Assembly (NCBI RefSeq): GCF_900104475.1
Contig: NZ_FNJR01000013.1
Span: 111,383-175,382 of the forward strand
DNA length: 64,000 nucleotides
Origin: Actinopolyspora xinjiangensis
GTDB lineage: Bacteria; Actinomycetota; Actinomycetes; Mycobacteriales; Pseudonocardiaceae
Reading direction: 5' to 3'
The notes beneath the pieces are model-generated. The model ran no database searches. It saw only the letters and a list, made by a program, of their open reading frames with translations, and was not told the DNA's origin. The first letter of the stretch is position 1; every line of letters starts with the position of its first letter. This document shows, piece by piece, positions 8,894-16,122 of the stretch. A program made the position numbers and the translations under genes.

Positions 8894-10419
8894 CGCGCAT
8901 CCGACCCGGTGCCGAGCACACGGCGTGCCGTCGGGAGGGGGCGTGGTCCCCCGATGATCCGGTGCGCGGCCAGCTTGCCCGAGAGCAACGCCGTCGGAAC
9001 TCCTACTCCCGGGGTGGTTCCGCACCCTGCGAGTACCGCGTTCTCCACCCCCCGGACCAGGTTTCTCGGTCGGAAGGGCCCGGTCTGGGCGAAGGTGTGA
9101 GCGGCGCTGAAGGGGGTTCCTGCCAGCATTCCCAGCTCGGCCCAGTCAGCGGGTGAGACGATGCGGCTGACCTCGACGGAGGCGTCGAACCCCGGCATGA
9201 CGCGCCGCTGCAACGAGTCGATCACCTCTTGCGCGTATCCCCGTGCGATGGCGTTCCAGTCGAACCGCGCGAGGTCGAGATTGGGGCAGGGGACCAGTAT
9301 GTGGTGCAGATGTCTGCCCGGCGGGGCCAGGGACGGGTCACTGCGGGTCGGGTTCGTGATGAGCACCGAGGGGTCGCTCATCAGGGTTCCCTGCCGGGTC
9401 AGCTCGTCGAAGGTGCGCTTCCACGAGTCCCCGAAGGAGAGCGTGTGGTGACTCAGCTCCGGCTGGTCCCGGTTGGTTCCGGTGTGCACCAGCAGCGCGG
9501 AGGGAGCCGCGCGCAGCCGCAGGGGGCGGCGGGGGGTGCGGCCCAGTAGCCGGTACGAGATCGGGAGGTCGGGGGTGAGGACCACCGAGTCGCACGGGAT
9601 GCGTTCTCCGTGCTCGGTGTGCACGGCGGTAACCCGCGTTCCCCGGCGCTCCAGACGTGTCACCGAGCTGCCGTACCGCAGGTGTGCTCCGGCCTCGGCG
9701 GCGGCCCCGGCCAGCGTGTCCGGTACCGCGCGCATTCCACCGCGCGGGAAGTAGACCCCGCGAACGGTGTCCATGTAGGAGATCACCGCATAGGCGGCCA
9801 GGGCGTTGTGCGGTGCCACGCCCGCGTACAGCGCCTGGAACGAGAACACCTTCCGCAGCCGCTCGTCCCGCAGGAACCGGCCGATCGCACGGTGCAGCCC
9901 GCCGAAACCCCCGAGCGCCGCCAGCCGGGCCAGGTTGGGGTCCAGCAGATCCCGTGGCGAGTCGAAGTTGGCGTCGATGAAGGTCTCGTACTGCGCCGCG
10001 TAGAGGCGGGTCAGCCAATGCCGTAACCGCCGGTACCCGTCCGCCTCGGTCGGCCCCGCGAACTCCCGGACCCGTTGCTCCATGGCCGCCGCGTCGGTGC
10101 TCACGTCGATGCTCGAACCGTCCGCGAAGCGGGCGCGGTAGGCCGGATCCAGCTGTATCAGGTCCAGGCGGTCCCGCGTCGATTCGCCCACCGCCGCCAG
10201 CGCCTCGTCCAGCAGTTCCGGCATGGTGAGCACCGTCGGTCCGGTGTCCATGCGGTACCCCGCGATGTCCATCCGGCCCGCGCGTCCCCCGGGGAAAGGG
10301 GCGCTTTCGACGACGGTCACCTCGCGTCCCGCACCGAGCAGGTGAAGCGCCGTGGTCAGGCCGGAAAGCCCCGCCCCCACTACCACCACCCGATCGGTGG
10401 GGCCGGTGACTGTCCGCAT
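8890..10419 (-). CDS. crtI: Phytoene desaturase (CrtI type)
   Basis: A 509-residue FAD-dependent desaturase converting phytoene stepwise towards lycopene. The N-terminal FAD motif VVVVGAGLSGLTTALHLLGAG is at about residues 11-31, followed by FPGGRAGRM and GYRMDTGPTVL, all typical of CrtI. The C-terminal flavin segment reads LAGCGTTPGVGVPTALLSGKLAA. ATG at 10419 has GAGGAG nine bases upstream. First gene of the minus-strand crt operon, about 80 bases behind the promoter at 10506-10534. Confidence 0.95.
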   Translation of the reverse strand: MRTVTGPTDRVVVVGAGLSGLTTALHLLGAGREVTVVESAPFPGGRAGRMDIAGYRMDTGPTVLTMPELLDEALAAVGESTRDRLDLIQLDPAYRARFADGSSIDVSTDAAAMEQRVREFAGPTEADGYRRLRHWLTRLYAAQYETFIDANFDSPRDLLDPNLARLAALGGFGGLHRAIGRFLRDERLRKVFSFQALYAGVAPHNALAAYAVISYMDTVRGVYFPRGGMRAVPDTLAGAAAEAGAHLRYGSSVTRLERRGTRVTAVHTEHGERIPCDSVVLTPDLPISYRLLGRTPRRPLRLRAAPSALLVHTGTNRDQPELSHHTLSFGDSWKRTFDELTRQGTLMSDPSVLITNPTRSDPSLAPPGRHLHHILVPCPNLDLARFDWNAIARGYAQEVIDSLQRRVMPGFDASVEVSRIVSPADWAELGMLAGTPFSAAHTFAQTGPFRPRNLVRGVENAVLAGCGTTPGVGVPTALLSGKLAAHRIIGGPRPLPTARRVLGTGSDAR

Positions 10420-10842
10420 GCGGTTTGCTCCTCGGGGTGTCGGGCGGGATGGTTTCGGTCGGGGTGAGTCAGACCGTGTGACGGCGGAACCGTCCGTCGC
10501 GGCTCAGTCTAGAAATCCACTCGGGTCCCTTCAAATCCGCGAGATCACTTTTTCGGGTGAGGGTCCGTGAACACGACGCGCGGAGGGGCGCTACGAACGC
10601 TATACACGACTGTGCCGTCGCGGTGGGGCGCCGCGCTCCGGAGTTCACCCATCGGTGGGCCGGGGAGGCCTGCAATCGGTCGCTCCCGTACGACCTCCCG
10701 CCGCTCGGGCCACGAATCGCCACCAATCCCTTCCCGGCCGGGCTCCGAACACTGTTCGGCGGGGTGTGTGGTCGCGCGCCCCGAGCGCTCCGTTGCCGGT
10801 AGCGACGACAGAGAACATTCCGATTACGAGGAGTCAGGCACA
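10420..10842. other. Divergent promoter region between crtI and the glycosyltransferase gene
   Basis: 423 bases with no credible gene. It holds the crtI promoter and about 80 bases of crtI leader on the minus strand. The plus-strand open frame running through it towards the glycosyltransferase is Arg/Ser-rich and precedes a good Shine-Dalgarno, so it is taken as non-coding. Confidence 0.6.
10506..10534 (-). promoter_or_regulatory. Promoter of the crtI operon
   Basis: Read on the minus strand, TTGAAG (10534-10529) and TAGACT (10511-10506) are separated by exactly 17 bases, a good match to the primary sigma factor consensus of actinobacteria. Transcription would begin near 10499, leaving a leader of about 80 bases before the crtI ATG. 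The fit to a housekeeping promoter suggests control by a repressor (for example of the MerR/LitR kind) rather than by an ECF sigma factor (inference). Confidence 0.65.
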
Positions 10843-11574
10843 GTGATCCAGGATGGTCCTACGAGTGATGCCGACCACGCCGTTCGGAGCCCGAACATGC
10901 CGCCGTTGAACGAAACCACCGATGTAGAGGTGGTGCTGCCCTGCCTCGACGAGGCCGTAGCTCTACCAGCTGTGCTGGACTCGATCGTCGGCGGGCTCTC
11001 GTTGCCCGTCCTGTTGGTGGACAACGGTTCCAGCGACGGTTCCGCGGAGGTCGCGGCCAGGCACGGGGCACGAGTCGTCCACGAACCGAACCCGGGCTAC
11101 GGAGCCGCGGTGCACGCGGGAGTGTCACACGCTCGCGGGCGGATCGTCTGCGTGCTCGACGCCGACGGTTCCGTGGACCCGGCGGAACTGCCGAACCTGA
11201 TCGGGCCGGTGTCCTCCGGGGAGGCCGATCTCGTGGTGGGAAGGCGGGTACCGACCGTACGCGCGGCCATGGCGTGGCACGCACGAGCGGGCAACGCCGC
11301 GATCGCGGCACTGGTCCGCCGCCACGGAGTGCCGGTGCACGATCTGGCACCGGTGCGGGTGGCCGAGCGTGAGAAGCTGCTCGACCTGGGGATTCGGGAC
11401 CGCGCGTTCGGGTATCCGCTCGAACTGCTGCTGCGGGCGGGGCGTGCCCACTGGCGCGTGCGCGAGCTGCCGGTGCGCTATGCCCCTCGGGCCAGCGGCA
11501 CGCGGTCCAAGGTCAGTGGCTCGGTGAAGGGAACCGCACGCGCGGTGCGCGACATGATCAAGGTGCTGCGATGA
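10843..11574 (+). CDS. Family 2 glycosyltransferase
   Basis: A 243-residue GT-A fold glycosyltransferase of the dolichyl-phosphate mannose synthase-like group. It shows VEVVLPCLDEAVALP at the start of the fold, the nucleotide-binding VDNGSSDGS, and the DxD-type metal site VCVLDADGSVD. A C-terminal YAPRASGTRSKVSG segment is typical of this group. No membrane helix is visible, so it probably acts on the cytoplasmic face. GTG at 10843 is chosen for GAGGAG (10828-10833) nine bases upstream. Its stop overlaps the next start as ATGA, pairing it tightly with the DUF2064 gene. Acceptor and sugar donor are unknown. Confidence 0.85.
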   Translation: MIQDGPTSDADHAVRSPNMPPLNETTDVEVVLPCLDEAVALPAVLDSIVGGLSLPVLLVDNGSSDGSAEVAARHGARVVHEPNPGYGAAVHAGVSHARGRIVCVLDADGSVDPAELPNLIGPVSSGEADLVVGRRVPTVRAAMAWHARAGNAAIAALVRRHGVPVHDLAPVRVAEREKLLDLGIRDRAFGYPLELLLRAGRAHWRVRELPVRYAPRASGTRSKVSGSVKGTARAVRDMIKVLR

Positions 11575-12257
11575 ACCCGACCGTCGTACTCGTGGTAGCC
11601 AAGGCTCCCGAAACGGGGGTGGCGAAGACGCGACTCACCCCGCCGCTTGCACCGGAACGGGCCGCTGCGGTGGCGGCGGCCAGTCTGCTGGATACGCTGG
11701 CCGCGGTCGGTGGGATGTCCGCCATCCATCCGGTGGTCGCCTGGACGGGTGAACTCGAACGGGCCTGTCGACATGACGAGGTGCGCGCGGCCATGGCCGG
11801 TATGGACCTCCTGTGGCAGCGCGGGGGCCACTTCGGCGAGCGACTCGCCGCGGCGCACGCCGACGTGGCCGAACGCTATCCGGGATGCCCCGTGCTGCAG
11901 ATCGGGATGGACACGCCGCAGGTCACCCCCGAACTGCTCACTGAAGCGACGAGGACGCTGCGTCGTTCCGGCGGGCCCGAGGCCGTCCTGGGACCCGCCC
12001 ACGACGGCGGGTGGTGGGCTCTGGGACTGCGCGATCCGCGTGCGGCTGAGGTGCTCGGTGTGGTTCCGATGTCAAGGTCGGACACCGGCGAGTTGACCGG
12101 CGCTGCCCTGACGCGACACGGTCTGCGCGTGGTGCGGTTGCCGGAGCTCTCCGACGTGGACACCGTCGAGGACGCGCGCCGGGTGGCCGAGCTCGTGCCG
12201 AACTCGCGCTTCGCCGGGGCGTTGTACGCCGAAGCCGGGCGGGAGAACGTGGGGTGA
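11571..12257 (+). CDS. DUF2064 (TIGR04282-type) nucleotidyl/glycosyltransferase-like protein
   Basis: A 228-residue protein of the DUF2064 family, which has a GT-A-like Rossmann fold and is often labelled arsenosugar-biosynthesis glycosyltransferase. Diagnostic segments are VVAKAPETGVAKTRL near the start, QIGMDTPQVTPELL (the DTP metal-site loop) and PAHDGGWWALGL. The biochemical activity of most members is unknown. The ATGA overlap with the upstream glycosyltransferase indicates coupled translation. A GT2-DUF2064-epimerase-molybdoenzyme neighbourhood recurs in actinomycetes (recollection), suggesting a shared glycan pathway. Confidence 0.82.
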   Translation: MNPTVVLVVAKAPETGVAKTRLTPPLAPERAAAVAAASLLDTLAAVGGMSAIHPVVAWTGELERACRHDEVRAAMAGMDLLWQRGGHFGERLAAAHADVAERYPGCPVLQIGMDTPQVTPELLTEATRTLRRSGGPEAVLGPAHDGGWWALGLRDPRAAEVLGVVPMSRSDTGELTGAALTRHGLRVVRLPELSDVDTVEDARRVAELVPNSRFAGALYAEAGRENVG

Positions 12258-12290
12258 CGGTGACCGGGGCAGTGCCGTTCGGCTCACCCC
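12251..12290. terminator. Hairpin between convergent DUF2064 and epimerase genes
   Basis: GGGGTGA (12251-12257) is complementary to TCACCCC (12284-12290) and includes both stop codons. A small inner pairing of ACGG with CCGT is possible. It probably serves both strands; no T-tract is present. Confidence 0.45.
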
Positions 12291-13336
12291 TCGGCCGCGT
12301 CGCGTTGTGCCGCGTTCGCGAACTCGGTGATTCCCTCTCCGAACCCCACCCGGGCCCGGAAACCGAGTTCCTTCGCGGCCAGCTCCGGGTCCGCCACGAT
12401 GTGGCGCACGTCCCCGAGGCGGTACTGTCCGGTCACGATCGGAGCCGGTCCACCCGTCGCGGTGGCCAGTTGCCCCGCCATCTCCCCTATGGTGCGGGCC
12501 TCGCCCGAGCACACGTTGTAGGCCGCGAAACCGTTCGGCGGGTGTTCGAGCGCCGCGAGGTTCGCCTCGGCCACGTCGCGCACGTGCACGAAATCGCGGC
12601 GCTGCCCGCCGTCCTCGAACACGCGGGGTGCCTCCCCTCCGGCCAGCGCGGAGCGGAACAGCGCGGCCACGCCCGCGTACGGGGTGTCACGCGGCATGTG
12701 GGGGCCGTAGACGTTGTGGTACCGCAGCGCCGTGGCGTGTCCCCCCGTCTGCCTGGCCCAGGAGGCCACCAGGTGTTCCTGGGTGAGTTTCGTGGTGGCG
12801 TAGACGTTGCGGGGGTCGGTCGGAGCGTCCTCGGGAACCCGCCCGGACTCCAGCAGCCCGCCACAGTGCGGGCAGCGGGGCTCGAACACGCCCCGGTCGA
12901 GGTCCTCGGTGGCCCGAGGCCCCGGGCGGACGACGCCGTGGACGGCGCAGTGGTAACGCCCCTCGCCGTAGACCACCATGGAGCTCGCGAGCACGAGTCG
13001 CGTGACGTTCCGCTCGGCCATGGCCGCCAGCAGCCGTGCCGTTCCCAGCTCGTTGTGCTCCACGTAGGCGGGAGCGTCCGACGGGCCGGTCTCCAGTCCC
13101 ACCATCGCCGCGTGGTGGCAGACCGCGTCGACACCGGACAGCGCGGTTCCGAGCGCCTCCGGGTCCCGCACGTCGCCGACGAGGAGCTCGTCCCGGTGAC
13201 GACGTTGCCGAGCACTTGGTCCGTGCGCGGTGGGCAGCAGGTTGTCGAGCAGCCTGGTCTCGCCTCCCGCGGCGGCGATGCGTTCCGCGACGTGGGAGCC
13301 GATGAATCCGGCTCCTCCGGTGACCAGTACCCGCAT
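12284..13336 (-). CDS. NAD-dependent sugar-nucleotide epimerase/dehydratase with CxxC insertion
   Basis: A 350-residue extended short-chain dehydrogenase. NAD motif TGGAGFIG at residues 6-13, active-site Ser in LASSMVVYG (about 117-125) and catalytic YATTK (Y179-K183) identify the UDP-glucose 4-epimerase-like group. Between the Ser and the Tyr there is an unusual insertion (about 128-170) with C130, C155 and C158 (CPHC), which could bind zinc. A similar insertion is known in some dTDP-rhamnose 4-epimerase-like proteins (recollection). The substrate is not identifiable. GGGAGG lies six bases before the ATG. It is convergent with the glycosyltransferase pair, so a joint glycan pathway is likely but not proven. 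Confidence 0.85.
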   Translation of the reverse strand: MRVLVTGGAGFIGSHVAERIAAAGGETRLLDNLLPTAHGPSARQRRHRDELLVGDVRDPEALGTALSGVDAVCHHAAMVGLETGPSDAPAYVEHNELGTARLLAAMAERNVTRLVLASSMVVYGEGRYHCAVHGVVRPGPRATEDLDRGVFEPRCPHCGGLLESGRVPEDAPTDPRNVYATTKLTQEHLVASWARQTGGHATALRYHNVYGPHMPRDTPYAGVAALFRSALAGGEAPRVFEDGGQRRDFVHVRDVAEANLAALEHPPNGFAAYNVCSGEARTIGEMAGQLATATGGPAPIVTGQYRLGDVRHIVADPELAAKELGFRARVGFGEGITEFANAAQRDAAEG

Positions 13337-13516
13337 CTCGACCTCCCGAACTGACGACTACCGCGGCAACGGTTCGTGATTGTCCAACCGCTCTGGAGTG
13401 ACTCCGCCCATGGGGTGGAACTCCGTGCGGAACGGAACCCTCCGGACCACTGGGAGCCGCGTTCCGATCCGCACGGTCCCCGGGAGACGCGCGACCGGAC
13501 CCGTTATCCGGCGAAC

Positions 13517-13561
13517 CGGTTCTCGGGCCGGTGAAGACGCTGCCCACCGACCCGAGAACCG
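13517..13561 (-). terminator. Hairpin terminator after the fasciclin gene
   Basis: CGGTTCTCGGG (13517-13527) pairs perfectly with CCCGAGAACCG (13551-13561). Inside the loop CGGTG (13529-13533) pairs with CACCG (13545-13549). It begins about 18 bases beyond the fasciclin stop codon on the minus strand. Confidence 0.7.
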
Positions 13562-13578
13562 TGCGTCCTCCGCCTCGC

Positions 13579-14280
13579 TCAGGACTTCGGCGGCATCAGA
13601 ACCTCGTCGATGACGAACACGGTGGCATTGGCGGTGGGGACGTTGCCGACCTGAACATTCGCCCCGTCGATTTCGATGTTCTCGCCGCTGCCGCTGATGG
13701 GGACCGTTTCTCCGTTCACAGTTTCGACCTCGCCGGCGTTTCCGAGCTGCTCGGCGCTCATCCTTTCCGGAACCACGTGGTAGGTGAGAATATTGGTGAG
13801 CTGTTCCTTCTTCGCGGGATCGTTGAGCAACGCGTCCAGCGTCGCGGGATCCAGCTTCTCGAAGGCGGAGTCAGCGGGGGCGAACACGGTGTACTCGGCG
13901 TCCGGCTTGTTCAACGTGTCCACCAGACCCGCCGTTTTGACCGCCTTGGTCAGGTTGGTCAACAACGGGTTGTTGCTCGCTGCCGTCGCCACCGGATCGT
14001 CAGCCATGCCCTGGGCGGAACCTTCGTCACCGGGGTTTGTGGGCACCTTGGAGGCCGCCGGACCGTAGATGTCGTCCACGGTGGTGACGCCCTGCTCGCT
14101 CATGCCGTCCCGGCCGGACCCATCCTGCCCCGAACCGTCGCCACCCTGCTGTGACTGCGACGGTGCCGACTGGTTCCGCTCGTTCTGGTCGCCGTTCTCG
14201 GCGCCGCCGCAAGCGGACAGCAGCAGGGCCATGGAAGCCACGGCACCGGTCACGACGGTTTTCACACGGGTGTTGCCCAT
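13579..14280 (-). CDS. Fasciclin-domain lipoprotein (MPT83/MPB70-like)
   Basis: A 233-residue surface lipoprotein. The signal peptide ends in the lipobox LSAC with Cys24. An Asp/Gln/Ser-rich linker to about residue 85 is followed by one fasciclin (FAS1) domain, with NPLLTNLTKAVKTAGLVDTL, YTVFAPADSAFEKL and ILTYHVVPERMSAEQL as the H1/H2 hallmarks. FAS1 lipoproteins mediate adhesion or anchor partners outside the membrane. It sits directly downstream of the molybdopterin oxidoreductase gene; in mycobacteria related proteins are under SigK control, but no sigK-rskA pair is present here. Confidence 0.92.
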   Translation of the reverse strand: MGNTRVKTVVTGAVASMALLLSACGGAENGDQNERNQSAPSQSQQGGDGSGQDGSGRDGMSEQGVTTVDDIYGPAASKVPTNPGDEGSAQGMADDPVATAASNNPLLTNLTKAVKTAGLVDTLNKPDAEYTVFAPADSAFEKLDPATLDALLNDPAKKEQLTNILTYHVVPERMSAEQLGNAGEVETVNGETVPISGSGENIEIDGANVQVGNVPTANATVFVIDEVLMPPKS

Positions 14281-14412
14281 AAGGATTCGTCGATACCTTT
14301 CTTCTCGTTCCTCGGAGAGGTGAAAGCGAGGTGCTTTCCCGGGAATTCGGAGCGCGGTGACACACCGATTGGTCGTTCCGCGAGTTTTTCCCTCTTTTTC
14401 GGGTGACCGTGG

Positions 14413-16011
14413 TCACCGCGCCGTGAAGAAGACCGAGTGCCACCCCGTGGCACCGTCCGGGACGGTGGGAGCCCGTTTCGCGGTCTGCGTGTAACCGGAG
14501 CGGTCGGTTGCACGGGACTCCACGGTGTGCCCGCCGGGAGGCAGGTCCAGGTCGATCCGCCACATCCGCCAGGTGTCCTTGTTGACGGGCTCGGACAGCT
14601 CCGCGCGCCGCCAGCTTCCCTCGTCGACGCGCACCTCGACCCGTTCGACACCGGTGTGCTGGGCCCACGCGACCCCGGCCACGGTGATCCGCCCCGCGGG
14701 GATCTTCTCGAAACCCGTGGGGCGATCGATGCGTGACTGGGTCTTGACGGGAGCACGCAGCGCCCAGCCGCGCTTGGCCCAGTACGGCCGGTTGTCCCAG
14801 GTGGTCACTTCCAGGTCGGTCAACCACTTGGTGGCCGAGACGTAGCCGTACAGACCGGGAGTGACCATGCGCACCGGGAAGCCGTGCTCGACGGGCAACG
14901 GCTCGCCGTTCATCCCCACTGCCAGCAGGGCGTCCCGGTCCGGGTCCGTGAGCGCCTCGATCGGCGTTCCCGCCGTGAACCGGTCCACGCTGGTGCTCAA
15001 CACCTGTTCGGCACCGTCCCGCACACCCGCTTCGGCCAGCAGGTCACGCACCGGAACACCGAGGAACTCGGCGGTCGAGACGTAGGAACCACCGACGGGA
15101 TTGGAGACGCAGGTCATGGTGATCGGTTTTGCCAGCAGTCGACGACTCGTCAGCTCGTCGAAAGTGAGTTCGATCTCTCGTTCGACCATGCCGTGCACCC
15201 GCAGCCGCCATTCCGAGGTCGGTACGCGCGGCACGCGCAGGGCGGTGTCGATGCGGTAGAACTCGCTGTTGGGCGTGATGAAGCTGGGGGCTCCCGAGCG
15301 CGCGAAGTCGGCGCCCTCGGGGATCGGAGGTGCCTCGACCTCCGGACGCGGCAGTTCGACAGCTTTCCGCGATCGGCTGACCCCGCGGGCGTCTCCCAGC
15401 AGCTGTCCGGCCGTGCCGGCAGCCCCCGAGGCGAGGGCGACCGAGGCGCCCGAGACGAGGAAGCGCCTGCGCCCGCTGGTGGTGCCCACGAGCCCGGTCG
15501 TCCCGTCCTCTTCCGCGTGTCGGCGTGGTTCGGTCCGCGCCGCTTCGCTATCCGGGGGGACCGACGGAGCCGTGCGGTGGAGCCAGCCGAAGACCCCGAG
15601 CCCCGCCAGCGTCGCCGCCAGCGGAGCCGTCAGGGCCAGCGGATCCGGGCCCACGCGGGAGGCGGCGGCCACCAGCCCGAGCACTCCGAACCCCGTGATC
15701 AGCACGCTGCCCGGAAGCGGAGTTCGCCGCGATGCCAGCCCACCCGCGGTGGCCAGCAGTACGATCACGAGACCCATGCCGACCAGCAGCGCGAGTTTGT
15801 CGGAGGTGCCGAAGAGGTCGATCGCCAGTTCCTTCACCGGCCGCGGTGCCAGGTCGATCGCCACGTTGCCCACCGCAACGTGCGGGGAGGCTCGCGGCTC
15901 GGTCAGCGCGGCGACCAGGTGTCCCGCCGTCAGGGCCGCCGCGACCGAGAGCAGAGCTGTGACCACGGCGGCGGTGTTGCCCAGCCGATGCCGGTGACTC
16001 GCACGGTTCAT
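14413..16011 (-). CDS. Membrane-anchored sulfite oxidase-family molybdopterin oxidoreductase
   Basis: A 532-residue protein with four or five hydrophobic helices in the first 150 residues, then a twin-arginine-like RRRFLVSGASVALASG at about 190, which could direct the catalytic part outward. The molybdopterin domain (about 230-420) has the Mo-coordinating Cys301 in TMTCVSNPVGG and LPVEHGFPVRMVTPGLYG. The end (about 425-530) is the Ig-like dimerisation domain of sulfite oxidases (RITVAGVAWA, GGHTVESRATD). The substrate is unknown; oxidation of sulfite or repair of oxidised methionine are family possibilities. The fasciclin lipoprotein gene follows after 132 bases and may be co-transcribed. Confidence 0.88.
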   Translation of the reverse strand: MNRASHRHRLGNTAAVVTALLSVAAALTAGHLVAALTEPRASPHVAVGNVAIDLAPRPVKELAIDLFGTSDKLALLVGMGLVIVLLATAGGLASRRTPLPGSVLITGFGVLGLVAAASRVGPDPLALTAPLAATLAGLGVFGWLHRTAPSVPPDSEAARTEPRRHAEEDGTTGLVGTTSGRRRFLVSGASVALASGAAGTAGQLLGDARGVSRSRKAVELPRPEVEAPPIPEGADFARSGAPSFITPNSEFYRIDTALRVPRVPTSEWRLRVHGMVEREIELTFDELTSRRLLAKPITMTCVSNPVGGSYVSTAEFLGVPVRDLLAEAGVRDGAEQVLSTSVDRFTAGTPIEALTDPDRDALLAVGMNGEPLPVEHGFPVRMVTPGLYGYVSATKWLTDLEVTTWDNRPYWAKRGWALRAPVKTQSRIDRPTGFEKIPAGRITVAGVAWAQHTGVERVEVRVDEGSWRRAELSEPVNKDTWRMWRIDLDLPPGGHTVESRATDRSGYTQTAKRAPTVPDGATGWHSVFFTAR

Positions 16012-16122
16012 GACCGTTGTTCGGAGCCGCCCCCGAGCGGGACTGCTCGGCCATGTGATCGGCTCGGTTCCCGGCGAGACCGCGGACGGGTGTGCTCGGT
16101 GGGGAACGGTGTCCGGGTGGGA

